In this document: piece by piece, positions 31,715 through 41,471 of the stretch
How the letters are laid out: each line of letters starts with the position of its first letter
How positions within the stretch are numbered: position 1 is the stretch's first letter
From: Geoglobus sp. UBA235
Lineage (GTDB): Archaea; Halobacteriota; Archaeoglobi; Archaeoglobales; Archaeoglobaceae
DNA length: 64,000 nucleotides
Reading direction: 5' to 3'
Assembly: GCA_002494725.1 (NCBI GenBank)
Contig: DACG01000012.1
Location: forward strand, 1 to 64,000
Translations under genes and position numbers: made by a program
The notes under the pieces: generated by a model
Databases searched by the model: none
Seen by the model: the letters and a program-made list of their open reading frames with translations, nothing else
What the model was told of the DNA's origin: nothing

Positions 31715-32632
31715 ATGTGCGGAATTGTGGGGATTCTCTCAAAAAACAGAAGAGATGATCTTGGATCTCTTGTTATCGAGATGATGGGCCGCCTTCAGCA
31801 CAGAGGAAAGGATGGAGCAGGAGTTGCACTTTATGGTGGGATTCATCTGAGAGATGATGAGTACCTGATAAGGCTTGAGATTCAGGGGGAGAATGACGAG
31901 AGAAAAAAGCTGATAGATTCTGTTGAAAGCATTCTCAATCATTATGGAGATATAAGATCGATATCAAACATTGTGGAGGATGAAAGCTACTACATAACAG
32001 ATTTTCTTGTGGAAAGGATTGAGTTCAGAAAAATAAAGAAACTCGCTCTCGAAATTCAGGAGCTTGATAATGTTGCCGTACTTTCAGCAGGGAAATTTGA
32101 GATGTTCAAGGATGTTGGGACGATAAAGAAGGTTGATGAGATCTACAGAGTCTCTGAGAAAAACGGAACCCATGCTATAGGCCACATAAGGTTCTCAACG
32201 GAAAGTGGGGTTGACAGATATCATGCCCATCCGTTTCAGAGCTTTCTCTACCCTGATATAACCGTTGTTCACAACGGACAGATTACAAACTACTGGAATA
32301 CGAGAAAAAAGCTTGAGGCCAAAGGCCACTACTTCACAACAGATAACGACACAGAGTGCATAGTCCACTATGTTGCCGACAAGCTAATTGATGGTTTTTC
32401 TCTTGAGGAGGCACTTGAAAGTGCTGTGAAAGATCTGGATGGGCCATTTGCATTCATTATCGCCACTCCAAATGAGATCGGGATTGCAAAGGATAAGCTG
32501 GGACTGAGACCTGCAATGGTTGCTGAAGGTAATGATCTTTTTGCCATCTCAAGTGAGGAGGTTGCTCTCGAGCCTCTCGGTCTTGAAACAGAGTATCTCG
32601 CTCCAGGAGATTATAGGGTTTACAGGATGTGA
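31715..32632 (+). CDS. Glutamate synthase, glutamine amidotransferase domain (GltB1)
   Basis: A 305-residue class II glutamine amidotransferase. The N-terminal nucleophile Cys2 is exposed in MCGIVGI, and HIRFSTESGVDRYHAHPF and VVHNGQITNYWNTR are the glutaminase loops. It would release ammonia from glutamine for the FMN subunit. Archaea split bacterial GltB into separate proteins, and this is the first of three consecutive genes. TATA atatttaaa at 31678-31686 lies about 30 nt before ATG 31715. Confidence 0.92.
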   Translation: MCGIVGILSKNRRDDLGSLVIEMMGRLQHRGKDGAGVALYGGIHLRDDEYLIRLEIQGENDERKKLIDSVESILNHYGDIRSISNIVEDESYYITDFLVERIEFRKIKKLALEIQELDNVAVLSAGKFEMFKDVGTIKKVDEIYRVSEKNGTHAIGHIRFSTESGVDRYHAHPFQSFLYPDITVVHNGQITNYWNTRKKLEAKGHYFTTDNDTECIVHYVADKLIDGFSLEEALESAVKDLDGPFAFIIATPNEIGIAKDKLGLRPAMVAEGNDLFAISSEEVALEPLGLETEYLAPGDYRVYRM

Positions 32633-32637
32633 TTGGA

Positions 32638-33315
32638 ATGGAAATTGATTGCAGGGATTTGAAGGTTAGGGAGATAAACAGGATGATAAAGGAAGCTGTA
32701 AAGAATGGAGAGGAGAGAATCATTCTGAAAAATCCCGGAGCAAAGCACTACCTTGCTGCTGGAGTGGTTGGCAATGTTGAGATCCATGTTGAGGGGAGCG
32801 TTGGATACTTTGCCGGAACAATGATCCATGGAGTCAGGATGGTGGTCGAGAGGAATGCAGGGTGGTTTCTGGGGGACAACATGACAGACGGTTACATAGA
32901 GATAATGGGTACAGCTGGAGATGGGGTTGGACAGGGGATATACGGAGGCACAATAGTTGTCAGGGGAAATGCTGGAGCCAGGACTGGGGAGATAATGAAG
33001 AATGGAACGATAATCGTTGGTGGAAACAGTGATTTCATGACCGGTTTGTACATGATGGGTGGAAGAATGGTCGTTCTTGGAAATCTGAGAGGTATGGCTG
33101 GGGAGAGCATTGTCAGAGGTGCAATTTATTTCAAGGGTGAGGTTGACAGTCTTGGAAAAAATGCAAAGGTGGTTGAGATAAACGAAGAGGATGAGGAGTG
33201 GCTGAAAGAGGTTCTCAAAGTTCATGACTTTCCTGCATTTACCGAAAAATTCAGGAAGATTGTGCCGATAAAGAAGAGGTTTGTTTACGGAAGCGCCCCA
33301 TCGGAGGAGGGTTAA
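32638..33315 (+). CDS. Glutamate synthase, GXGXG beta-helix domain (GltB3)
   Basis: A 225-residue protein made of the GXGXG repeat domain (GYFAGTMIHG, GWFLGDN, GTAGDGVGQGIYGGTIVVRGNAG, GGNSDFMTGLYMMGGRMVVLG), the right-handed beta-helix that packs the catalytic domains in GltB. ATG 32638 fits the family start, while GTG 32629 overlaps the previous stop (GTGA) and could be used by coupling. It lies between the amidotransferase and FMN genes. Confidence 0.9.
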   Translation: MEIDCRDLKVREINRMIKEAVKNGEERIILKNPGAKHYLAAGVVGNVEIHVEGSVGYFAGTMIHGVRMVVERNAGWFLGDNMTDGYIEIMGTAGDGVGQGIYGGTIVVRGNAGARTGEIMKNGTIIVGGNSDFMTGLYMMGGRMVVLGNLRGMAGESIVRGAIYFKGEVDSLGKNAKVVEINEEDEEWLKEVLKVHDFPAFTEKFRKIVPIKKRFVYGSAPSEEG

Positions 33316-34752
33316 ATGGTATTTGAAATTACCATTGACAGAGAAAGATGTATAAAGTGCCTGAGATGTGTGAGATACTGCCCAACTGGAGCTTTAGCTG
33401 AAGAGGACAAGATGCCTGTTGTCAGGGATCAGATTGCATGTGTTGGTTGTGGCAACTGTGTTGATGTCTGTCCTGCTGCAGCAATTCAGGTTTCGGGAAC
33501 ATCTGATGTTGAGGACAGAGGTATATGGAGCAGGAGCGTTGTCCATGAGATATGGAGGAAATCGGAGACAGGAGAATACCTTGTCAGAGGTACTGGAGCC
33601 ACAAGACCTGTGCCCCACTTTGAAGATCTCGTGATTCTCCCAGCCCAGACATCAAGACCACCCATCGACAAATACAGGGAACCGTGCAACACAAGGGTCG
33701 TTATTGGAAGCAGGTTTGCTGAAGAGCCACTTATCCTTGATACTCCGATAATGGTTGCTGCAATGAGCTATGGAGCCATAAGCTTAGAGGCAAAGGTTGC
33801 GATAGCCAAGGGAACGGCAATGGCGGGAACGGCCACAAATACCGGAGAGGGGGGCATGCATCCTGAAGAGAGGAAGAATGCGAAGTACCTCATAGCCCAG
33901 TATGCAAGCGGCAGATTTGGAGTTTCATCCAAGTATCTCAATTCAGCAGATGCAGTTGAGATAAAAATAGGACAGGGTGCAAAGGCAGGAATGGGAGGGC
34001 ATCTGCTTGGAGAGAAGGTGACGGAGGATATAGCAAGGATCAGAGGCATTCCTCCAGGTACAGATGCACTGTCTCCAGCAAGACACATGGACATAATCGG
34101 TCCCGAGGATCTGGCGATGAAGATAGAGCAGCTCAGAGAGATCACAGACTGGAGAATCCCAATAGCAGTCAAGTACTCTGCAGGGAGGGTTGCAGATGAT
34201 GTTAAGATTGCTGCAAAGGCTGGAGCAGATATCATTGTTGTTGATGGTATGCAGGGCGGCACAGGAGCAACTCCAGATGTCGTTGCCAATCATGCCGGAG
34301 TTCCAACGATAGCAGCCATAGTCCAGGCTGATGAGGCTCTGAGAGAGATAGGTCTGAGGGATGAGGTTAGCCTCGTTGCTGCAGGTGGCATAAGAACGGG
34401 AGCAGATGTTGCCAAGGCAATAGCTCTTGGAGCAGATGCCGTTCAGATCGGCACAGCAGCTCTCATCGCTCTTGGATGCACAGTCTGCAGGCAGTGCCAC
34501 CTTGGCAGGTGTCCGAAGGGTATAGCAACTCAGGACAAGAGGTTGAGGAGGAGGCTTGACCCTGAAAAGGGAGGGATAAGGGTTTACAACTACATAAAGG
34601 CGATGACCGAGGAAATAAAAATCCTGACACAGCAGGCAGGGAAGACTGATGTGAAAAATCTTGAGAAAGAAGATCTGAGGGCAATAGACATAAATGTCTC
34701 AGCAATAACCGGAGTTAAGCTGGCAGGCTGGGACAGACCTTTCAGATTTTGA
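33316..34752 (+). CDS. Glutamate synthase, FMN/Fe-S domain (GltB2)
   Basis: A 478-residue catalytic protein that makes glutamate from 2-oxoglutarate and ammonia. Two N-terminal ferredoxin-type clusters (CIKCLRCVRYCP and CVGCGNCVDVCP) suggest electrons come from ferredoxin. The FMN TIM barrel follows (AMSYGAIS, GGMHPEE, VDGMQGGTGATP, AAGGIRTGADVAKA), with CTVCRQCHLGRCPKG as the [3Fe-4S] site. GGAGGAGGG precedes ATG 33316 closely. With glutamine synthetase 180 bp downstream this forms a GS-GOGAT ammonium assimilation locus. Confidence 0.93.
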   Translation: MVFEITIDRERCIKCLRCVRYCPTGALAEEDKMPVVRDQIACVGCGNCVDVCPAAAIQVSGTSDVEDRGIWSRSVVHEIWRKSETGEYLVRGTGATRPVPHFEDLVILPAQTSRPPIDKYREPCNTRVVIGSRFAEEPLILDTPIMVAAMSYGAISLEAKVAIAKGTAMAGTATNTGEGGMHPEERKNAKYLIAQYASGRFGVSSKYLNSADAVEIKIGQGAKAGMGGHLLGEKVTEDIARIRGIPPGTDALSPARHMDIIGPEDLAMKIEQLREITDWRIPIAVKYSAGRVADDVKIAAKAGADIIVVDGMQGGTGATPDVVANHAGVPTIAAIVQADEALREIGLRDEVSLVAAGGIRTGADVAKAIALGADAVQIGTAALIALGCTVCRQCHLGRCPKGIATQDKRLRRRLDPEKGGIRVYNYIKAMTEEIKILTQQAGKTDVKNLEKEDLRAIDINVSAITGVKLAGWDRPFRF

Positions 34753-34870
34753 TTTTTCCACATTTTCTGACTCTTTCATAATTTTGCAGAATATCCGGGC
34801 TTCTGATTTTCAGATGAGCTTTTGTCTGAATCCATCACTTCTCACTTTAAAATTTTTTAAAAGAGAGCAG

Positions 34871-34900
34871 TGATAAGAAAAATTTATAAAGCCATTATCA
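34871..34900 (+). promoter_or_regulatory. glnA promoter with TATA flanked by TGATAA/TTATCA arms
   Basis: A TATA element (aatttataaa, 34881-34890) lies between the arms TGATAA (34871-34876) and TTATCA (34895-34900), a spaced dyad that could bind a nitrogen regulator. Transcription would begin near 34910, with AGGTGAT just before ATG 34931. The dyad is visible; its use is inferred. Confidence 0.5.
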
Positions 34901-34930
34901 AAGGACGGTTAAAAATATTTAGGTGATATC

Positions 34931-36376
34931 ATGGATGTGGAACAGGCGAAGAGTTTCCTTCAGGAGAACGGCATCAGGCAGGTGCTCTGTGCATTTGCAG
35001 ATGTTAGAGGGTACATGCAGACGTTCAGCATCCCTGCGAGGAAGTTTATTGATGGAAGTGCATTTGATGGAATTGGATTTGATGGCTCCTCAATAAGGGG
35101 GTTCAAGTCAATAAACGAGAGTGACATGGTCTGGATGCCCGATGTATCAACGCTTAGAATGGTGCCCTGGGAGGATGATCCGGCACAGAAGACTGCAATA
35201 ATGTTTGGTGACGTTTACGAGGCATGGGGGAGTGAGCAGAGCGACGTCGATCCGAGAGGGTTTGTGGCAAAGAAAGTTGAAAAAATGCTTGCTGATAGTG
35301 GTCTTTCAGTAATCTTCGGTCCTGAGATAGAGTTCTTCCTGTTTGAGAGAGTTGATCCGACAAAGCTCACATACGATCTCTGGGTATCTCCAAACGGTGG
35401 AGCTGGGGACAGCTGGGGGCCACCAAGGGTAATTCCTGAAAGTCCTGAACTGATGTCTGGAGGTTTTGTTATAAGGCCAAAGGAGGGATACTTCAGGCCA
35501 CCACCTGAAGATACAACAGTTGCCTACAGAAACGAGCTTGTTGAGATTCTTGAGGCATTTGATGTGATGGTTGAGTACCACCACCACGAAGTTGCGACTG
35601 CTGGGCAGGTTGAGCTTGATTTTGAGCCGAAAACACTGGTCGATGTTGGGGATGCCTTCTTCTACTACAAGTTCGCTGCAAAAAATCTTGCTGCAATGTA
35701 CGGAATGCTTGCAGTTTTCATGCCCAAACCACTCTATCTCGACAACGCAAGTGGAATGCATGTTCACCAGAGCCTCTGGGAGGGTGAGCCATTCAAGGGC
35801 ACAAACGTCTTCGCAGATCCGGATGATGAGTTCATGCTTAGCCAGAAGGCCAGGTATTACATAGGCGGCCTGCTTGAACATGCCAAGGCACTGACGGCTC
35901 TGTGTGCTCCAACCGTCAACAGCTACAAGAGACTCGTGCCGGGATTTGAAGCACCAATATACGTGTGCTGGAGTCCGAGAAACAGGAGTGCTCTTGTAAG
36001 AGTTCCAATGTATCACAGAAAACCATCTGCAATAAGGCTTGAGTACAGAGGAGTTGATCCGAGCACAAATCCTTACCTCTCACTGTCGGCGATGGTTGCA
36101 GCAGGAATGGACGGAATCAAGAAGAAGACTGAACCGGGAGACCCCGTGATGGACGACGTTTATGAGCTGAGCGAGAGCAGAAAGAGGGAACTTGGTATTG
36201 GAGAGCTCCCAACAACGCTCAGAGATGCCCTTGACCATCTTGCGACAGATGAGGTGATCCAGGGTGTTCTCGGCTCGCACATATTCGATGCGTTCATGGA
36301 GATCAAGATAGACGAGTGGAATCAGTACTGCCTGTACATAACACCCTGGGAGTACATGAAATATCTGGACATTTAA
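34931..36376 (+). CDS. glnA: Glutamine synthetase
   Basis: A 481-residue type I glutamine synthetase that forms glutamine from glutamate, ammonia and ATP. Signature segments are FDGSSIRGF, FGPEIEFFLF (metal-binding Glu), ASGMHVHQSLW, NSYKRLVPGFEAP and RLEYRGVDPSTNPYL. It has its own promoter behind the glutamate synthase genes and a T-rich region after the stop. Confidence 0.96.
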   Translation: MDVEQAKSFLQENGIRQVLCAFADVRGYMQTFSIPARKFIDGSAFDGIGFDGSSIRGFKSINESDMVWMPDVSTLRMVPWEDDPAQKTAIMFGDVYEAWGSEQSDVDPRGFVAKKVEKMLADSGLSVIFGPEIEFFLFERVDPTKLTYDLWVSPNGGAGDSWGPPRVIPESPELMSGGFVIRPKEGYFRPPPEDTTVAYRNELVEILEAFDVMVEYHHHEVATAGQVELDFEPKTLVDVGDAFFYYKFAAKNLAAMYGMLAVFMPKPLYLDNASGMHVHQSLWEGEPFKGTNVFADPDDEFMLSQKARYYIGGLLEHAKALTALCAPTVNSYKRLVPGFEAPIYVCWSPRNRSALVRVPMYHRKPSAIRLEYRGVDPSTNPYLSLSAMVAAGMDGIKKKTEPGDPVMDDVYELSESRKRELGIGELPTTLRDALDHLATDEVIQGVLGSHIFDAFMEIKIDEWNQYCLYITPWEYMKYLDI

Positions 36377-36526
36377 TTAATTTTATTTCAATATAATTTC
36401 ATTATTTTAACAATTTCTCGGTAATCCCTAAATCAGAATTCGTCTGAATTATTTTTTCGTAAAAATTCATAAAAAGTCGGAAATAATAAATACGATTAAA
36501 GCAGAGTAGATACTGAGGTGATTGAG

Positions 36527-36841
36527 ATGGGTGTTCACAGAATAACGAGTGAGGCTGCCAAGTATTATGCAATGAGGGAGAGGATACTGGGATCCGGGAT
36601 CTCCCTTCTTGGAGCTGCAAGCGAGAAGATAAATGAAATTGACAGGGATACTGCAGAAAGGCTCGGAGATCTTGCATCTCATCTTCTCCCTCACAGTCCC
36701 GGATATGCGGGAAAGCTCATGGCAGTCACAGCAAGACTTTTCTGGGCTGTTGCAGGAGTTCAGGAGAAAGAGTGGGAGTTCAAGGAACTTGATGATATTG
36801 AAAGAGAGATAGAAGAGCTGAAATCAAAGGTTGAATCCTAA
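36527..36841 (+). CDS. Small archaeal protein of unknown function
   Basis: A 104-residue, mostly helical soluble protein (TSEAAKYYAMRERILGSGISLL; C-terminal acidic coiled coil EFKELDDIEREIEELKSKVES split by no motif I know). ATG 36527 follows GAGGTGAT at good spacing; GTG 36518 lies inside that site. TATA-like aataataaata is near 36483. It converges with the GalT-like gene with a 4-bp overlap. I do not recognise a family. Confidence 0.75.
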   Translation: MGVHRITSEAAKYYAMRERILGSGISLLGAASEKINEIDRDTAERLGDLASHLLPHSPGYAGKLMAVTARLFWAVAGVQEKEWEFKELDDIEREIEELKSKVES

Positions 36842-37803
36842 AAATAATTTTTTATTTCTTTTGCCGTTTCTTCAGGCTTCCTGTTTGTGTAATTCTCGTC
36901 ATAAAGCTTTGCAATCGCAAATACATCATTCTGGTAGTATCTATCTATTGGAGTTCTTGCCACAATGTCGAAGACTATGGGAATGTGTTCCATAGCATCC
37001 AGCGGCCCGAAAACTCCAAAGTTGAATGAGTTAAAACCCATCTCGCTGTAAGCTCCGAGTATTCTGACAATGCACTTTGAAAGTTCCTCAACATCCGCTT
37101 CATCAAGCTCATTCAGTCCCTTTCGAATGTATCCCTGGACATGCTCAAAACCTCTGGGTGCGAAGGGAGTAAAGAATCTCCATCTTCCTTCATGCACCCT
37201 GTTCTCCTGGAACTCATCCCAGAATGCATCCCAGAAGCACCTTCCGTTCTCTCTGTAAAAGCCTTCAGCGCCTTTTATAAGCCTCTCCTGAAGATCAAAG
37301 AGAGTTTTTGAGGCCATAACCTGAATGTGAGGGTGAGATATGCTGCTTCCTGCAGGTCTGAGGTAGTTCATGGTTATTGTGGCAAACTCAAAGTCTGTTT
37401 TTCCTATGTAATCGAGGGCAAGCATGAATCCATCAAAGAACTGCCTTTCTCCAAGTTCATTGATCGGCACGTAATGGGCCTTCGTGATTCTTATGACAAG
37501 AGAAATCTCTGCATAGGGAGAGATGTTTGCCATCAGAATTGACTCGTTTCTTTTCAGAAGCTCCTTTCCTGCAACTCTCACATCCCTCGCTCCCATGTTT
37601 TCAACCCTCTCATCACAGAACGGACACCATTCCCTGCTGAAATCAGGCATTTCAGGATTTTTGGGGAACGGAAGGGGCTTGACGAGAATTCTTGATCTTT
37701 TTCCTGTTATCGGATCAAACCTTATCTCAATCTCAAGCTCTTCCACATTACCTGTTGCCGGATTGAAAAAAGATGCTCTGTCAATCGATCTCCTTAGCTC
37801 CAT
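36838..37803 (-). CDS. GalT-like nucleotidyltransferase (HIT superfamily)
   Basis: A 321-residue protein related to galactose-1-phosphate uridylyltransferase. WCPFCDERVENMG carries a zinc-type CxxC, and GSSISHPHIQVMAS supplies the catalytic His-x-His-x-Gln triad; a GFEHVQGY motif follows in the second half. Archaeal homologues vary in sugar and nucleotide specificity, so the reaction is uncertain. It lies 33 bp downstream of coaD and gatB in the same direction. Confidence 0.8.
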   Translation of the reverse strand: MELRRSIDRASFFNPATGNVEELEIEIRFDPITGKRSRILVKPLPFPKNPEMPDFSREWCPFCDERVENMGARDVRVAGKELLKRNESILMANISPYAEISLVIRITKAHYVPINELGERQFFDGFMLALDYIGKTDFEFATITMNYLRPAGSSISHPHIQVMASKTLFDLQERLIKGAEGFYRENGRCFWDAFWDEFQENRVHEGRWRFFTPFAPRGFEHVQGYIRKGLNELDEADVEELSKCIVRILGAYSEMGFNSFNFGVFGPLDAMEHIPIVFDIVARTPIDRYYQNDVFAIAKLYDENYTNRKPEETAKEIKNYF

Positions 37804-37836
37804 AGAATGGAATCTCTATTGCTGATAAAAAGCTTT

Positions 37837-38292
37837 CTATATGGTTTTTCCGTACCTGTCTATAATGCCCTTCTTGATTCTTGTTGCAGATATGGGTTCC
37901 TCATCCTCAGCAAGAACAAAATCAACCTTCACAATCTTTATTTCTCTTTTTCCCATTTCCCTTCTTTTCTCATTTATCTTCTTCGCCATCTCGTATGTTT
38001 CAGGACTCACAACAAGGTACTCAAAGTCATACTCAAGTGTTTTGCCATAGGGATTTGTAATCTCAACAACATAGGGTTCAAACCCGTACTTTCTCCTTAC
38101 ATACCACTTCACGTTCTCGGCACGAATTGTGAATGGGAGCACACTCCTTATCCTCTGTCTTGCCATCCTGTCGCTTGTTATTCCAATGGATATGCTCTCA
38201 CCGCCAAGCTCAATGGCCTTGTCAATGAGCCTTTTGTGCCCCTCATGAAGTGGCTCGAAGGTTCCTCCAACCGCCACCCTGAACTTCTTCAT
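37837..38292 (-). CDS. coaD: Archaeal phosphopantetheine adenylyltransferase
   Basis: A 151-residue nucleotidyltransferase of the archaeal/eukaryotic PPAT type, transferring AMP from ATP to 4'-phosphopantetheine. VGGTFEPLHEGHKRLIDKA holds the HxGH-type motif and EPISATRIKKG the ISS-S/T-R-like loop. ATG 38292 overlaps the gatB stop (ATGA). The next CoA enzyme, dephospho-CoA kinase, is at 11.3 kb. Confidence 0.93.
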   Translation of the reverse strand: MKKFRVAVGGTFEPLHEGHKRLIDKAIELGGESISIGITSDRMARQRIRSVLPFTIRAENVKWYVRRKYGFEPYVVEITNPYGKTLEYDFEYLVVSPETYEMAKKINEKRREMGKREIKIVKVDFVLAEDEEPISATRIKKGIIDRYGKTI

Positions 38293-39710
38293 GAAATTTC
38301 CTCCAGAATCTCTCTGATTTTCCTTGCAGTTTCCCCGGGGTCTGCCCTTCCCTCTGTCATCTTCATCACATATCCGACAAGGAAGTTTGCCGCCTGCTTC
38401 TTTCCTGCTCTGTAATCCTCAACCGCCTTCGGGTTTTTCTCAATAGCCTCTCTGCAAAGTCTATCGATTTCATCCTGAGGAATTGAAAAGAGACCCTTTG
38501 ACTGGATTATTTCCTCAACACTCCCACCATGGTCCAGCTTTGTTCTTATAACCTCAACAACTCCTTTTTCGGTTATCCTCCCCTTGAGGAAATATGTGAG
38601 AAGCTCGACAAGTTCATCTGAATTCAGTCTCCTCTCACCTTCAGAAAAGCTCATGTCCCTGTAGTTCAGTTCCCCTCTCAGCACATCAACTATCCAGCTT
38701 GCAGCGACCCTCGGATCTATCTCCTTAGCAACCCTCTCAAAGTAATCGGCCATTTTTGGATCGAGAACAAGTATCTTTGCTTTTTCCAAGCTCAGACTGT
38801 ACTGCTTTATGAGCCTCTCCCTCTTCTCCCAGGGCATCTCTGGAAGTGCATCTTTCACATCATCCACAAACTCTGAGGTGTAAATCGGAACCAGATCCGG
38901 TTCCGGAAAGTACCTGTAATCCTGCTCCTCTTCCTTGCTTCTCAGAGACACGGTTATGCTGTTTGCCTCATCAAAGTGTCTTGTTTCCCTCTCAATTTTT
39001 CTGCCTCTCCTCATCAGATTTTTCTGTCTTGTTATCTCATAGGCGAGAGCTCTCTCAACCCCCTTGAAGCTTGATATGTTCTTAATCTCAACCCTTCCAC
39101 CGCCTGCTATGCTTATATTTGCATCAACCCTCATAGCTCCCTCAAGATCCCCATCAAAGACGTCCAAGTATTCGAGAATTATCCTCAGTGTGTTGAGAAA
39201 TGTCCTTGCCTCCTTTGGAGATCTTAAAACCGGTTCCGTCACAATTTCCAACAGCGGTGCACCGCTCCTGTTGTAGTCAATCAGGCTGTATTTTGCTGTT
39301 GTTATCGATCCCTTGTAGCTGAGCTTTCCGGGATCCTCTTCCATGTGAATTCTCTTCAGGGTGACTCTCTTTTCTCCGCTTTCTGTTTCTATGGTCACAT
39401 ACCCTCCCCAGGCGAGAGGCATGTCGTACTGGCTGATCTGAAACCCTTTGGGCAGATCGGGATAGAAGTAGTTCTTTCTGTCAAACCTCATCACAGGATT
39501 TATTTCAGCATTAAGGGCCAGAGCCACCTTTATGGCTGATCTTACAGCTTCCCTGTTTATTACAGGCATTGCTCCGGGCAAACCCAGACAGACCGGACAA
39601 ACATGGGTGTTTGGCTCCCTACCATGATAGTCAAGAGGACATGAGCAGAATAGCTTGGTTTTGAGTCTGTTAAGCTGAACGTGAACCTCAAGACCTATTA
39701 CCACATCCAT
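38289..39710 (-). CDS. gatB: Asp-tRNA(Asn)/Glu-tRNA(Gln) amidotransferase subunit B
   Basis: A 473-residue GatB, which in the GatCAB complex phosphorylates and amidates misacylated Asp-tRNA or Glu-tRNA. GLEVHVQLNRLKTKLFC opens the kinase domain, CSCPL and CPVCLGLPGAMPV carry the zinc cysteines, and the C-terminal YqeY-like helical domain (about 320-473) binds tRNA. GatA and GatC are not in this window. Its transcription unit continues into coaD. Confidence 0.95.
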   Translation of the reverse strand: MDVVIGLEVHVQLNRLKTKLFCSCPLDYHGREPNTHVCPVCLGLPGAMPVINREAVRSAIKVALALNAEINPVMRFDRKNYFYPDLPKGFQISQYDMPLAWGGYVTIETESGEKRVTLKRIHMEEDPGKLSYKGSITTAKYSLIDYNRSGAPLLEIVTEPVLRSPKEARTFLNTLRIILEYLDVFDGDLEGAMRVDANISIAGGGRVEIKNISSFKGVERALAYEITRQKNLMRRGRKIERETRHFDEANSITVSLRSKEEEQDYRYFPEPDLVPIYTSEFVDDVKDALPEMPWEKRERLIKQYSLSLEKAKILVLDPKMADYFERVAKEIDPRVAASWIVDVLRGELNYRDMSFSEGERRLNSDELVELLTYFLKGRITEKGVVEVIRTKLDHGGSVEEIIQSKGLFSIPQDEIDRLCREAIEKNPKAVEDYRAGKKQAANFLVGYVMKMTEGRADPGETARKIREILEEIS

Positions 39711-39893
39711 GATCGGGAATCCAGAAAAAGAAATATATCTTTTTTGATCATCTGGAAAACCTTACTCTCCATACACTCCAGAATCGCTGCCACAAAGGCT
39801 GATGCAAGGATAGGTGGAATGCAGACTATCTTGCGGTACCATTGTCGCAATCATACATAAATATTTAATTGCACATGTATTGCTACGTATATC

Positions 39894-41321
39894 ATGCACA
39901 TGCCGAGGGTCATGAGCACCCAGCATCCTGACAATGTGGAGATGCCATTCTTTGCAAGGCAGGGTTACTTTGACGGGGAGGATGAGATAAGGGAGGCATA
40001 CTATGTGTTCTCTCACTTGGGAATGGATGAGCAGATGTGGGACTTTGAGGGAAAGGAGGTGGATGACTTTGTTGTAAAAAAGCTTCTGTCATCATATCCT
40101 GAGTTTTTCAGGGACATCAGACTTGGAGAAGAGATAAGAATAACTCCAAGAATTCCAAACCCGACAGTTGAAAGAGAGGAGGCAAAGCTTCTCTCAGAAA
40201 CTCTGGAGATGATTCCACGGAGCTATGACTATGCAAGGGAATTTTATGGAGATGATGCCCCGTATCCAATCTCTGAGGTCATACTTCCGATGGTTACCAG
40301 CATAAAGGAGCTTGAAAGGGTTTACTGGTACTACAGGAACCTAATTGCCGGTAAATCGAAAATGAGGCTCCCCGATGGATCTCTGATTGGAGAATGGCTT
40401 GGAGAGTTTGAACCGGAGGAGCTGTCAGTGATACCGCTCTTTGAAGACATAGAAACCATGATCAGCTGCCATAGGATTGTTGAGAAGTTTGCAGACGGAA
40501 AGTTCTCCGCCATGAGAGTCTTCCTTGCCAGATCTGATCCAGCACTGAACTTTGGATTCATAACTGCAACTCTCGCAGCCAAAATTGCCCTTATGAATCT
40601 GGACGAGATTGATGTTGAGGTTTATCCCATAATCGGTGTTGGATGCCCCCCATTCAGGGGGTTCTTCGATCCAGAGAACCTTGCTGCTCTCTACGAGTAT
40701 CCATCAGTCCAGACGTTCACAGCCCAGTCAGCCTTCAAGTACGACCACAGCTTTGAAACTGTCAGAAAGGCAGTTGAAGCAATCAGAGAGAGGAATAGGA
40801 GGAGAGCTCAGGAAGTCGATATCGATACTGGAATCCTTGAGAGACTCTCTGAAGAATACAGGAAAAAGATACCGCTTGTTGCAGACCTTGTCAATGAGAT
40901 GAGCAGATTCATTCCAAGAAGGAGAATGAGAAAACTTCACATCGGGCTGTTTGGCTACTCAAGGGGAGATAAGATAAAGCTCCCGAGAGCAATATCCTTC
41001 TGCTGCTCCCTTTACAGCATAGGATTACCTCCCGAAGTCATAGGATTCTCAGCTGTTACCGACAGAATCTATGAGGTTCTTTGCGAATCAATTCCAAGCT
41101 TTGAAATGCAGATGGAGTCTGTCATTAAATTCCTCAATAAAAATAGCCTGAAACTGATACCGCTTGAGGATGATGTGAACAACCTCCTTCAGTATTTTGA
41201 CTTTGAACCTGACCATGACTACACGCCACTCACAGAGAAGGTTATGGAGACTCTTTCAAGACAGAACGGCATACAGGATGCCATAATCCAGGCTGCAAAG
41301 CACAGAAAGTTTCTTGGATGA
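39894..41321 (+). CDS. ppcA: Archaeal-type phosphoenolpyruvate carboxylase
   Basis: A 475-residue PEP carboxylase of the short archaeal class, making oxaloacetate from PEP and bicarbonate. The N-terminal VMSTQHPDN and PRIPNPTVEREEAK are its signatures; the central VGCPPFRGFFDPEN, QSAFKYDH and GLFGYSR motifs hold active-site residues. A TATA (ataaatattt, about 39856-39865) lies about 35 nt before ATG 39894. tRNA-Cys follows within 41 bp and has its own TATA element. Confidence 0.94.
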   Translation: MHMPRVMSTQHPDNVEMPFFARQGYFDGEDEIREAYYVFSHLGMDEQMWDFEGKEVDDFVVKKLLSSYPEFFRDIRLGEEIRITPRIPNPTVEREEAKLLSETLEMIPRSYDYAREFYGDDAPYPISEVILPMVTSIKELERVYWYYRNLIAGKSKMRLPDGSLIGEWLGEFEPEELSVIPLFEDIETMISCHRIVEKFADGKFSAMRVFLARSDPALNFGFITATLAAKIALMNLDEIDVEVYPIIGVGCPPFRGFFDPENLAALYEYPSVQTFTAQSAFKYDHSFETVRKAVEAIRERNRRRAQEVDIDTGILERLSEEYRKKIPLVADLVNEMSRFIPRRRMRKLHIGLFGYSRGDKIKLPRAISFCCSLYSIGLPPEVIGFSAVTDRIYEVLCESIPSFEMQMESVIKFLNKNSLKLIPLEDDVNNLLQYFDFEPDHDYTPLTEKVMETLSRQNGIQDAIIQAAKHRKFLG

Positions 41322-41361
41322 CCAAAATTTTTAAATAGACCATCCAATCTCCTCTTTTTAA

Positions 41362-41433
41362 GCCAGGGTGGCAGAGGGGCTATGCGGCGGACTGCAGATC
41401 CGCTTTACCCCGGTTCGAATCCGGGCCCTGGCT
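41362..41433 (+). tRNA. tRNA-Cys (anticodon GCA)
   Basis: Acceptor stem GCCAGGG/CCCTGGC is perfect. The anticodon stem GCGGA/TCCGC carries loop CTGCAGA, giving anticodon GCA. The T arm is CCCGG-TTCGAAT-CCGGG, discriminator T(U). A TATA element (tttttaaat, about 41328-41336) precedes it by 26-30 nt. CCA is not encoded. Confidence 0.96.
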
Positions 41434-41471
41434 CTTTTACCTTAAATTTGAATCCGTGCCTGAAATAAGAC

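Noticed and set aside
35306..36016. 236-codon minus-strand open frame
   Set aside because: Antisense shadow of glutamine synthetase, whose frame is strongly conserved.
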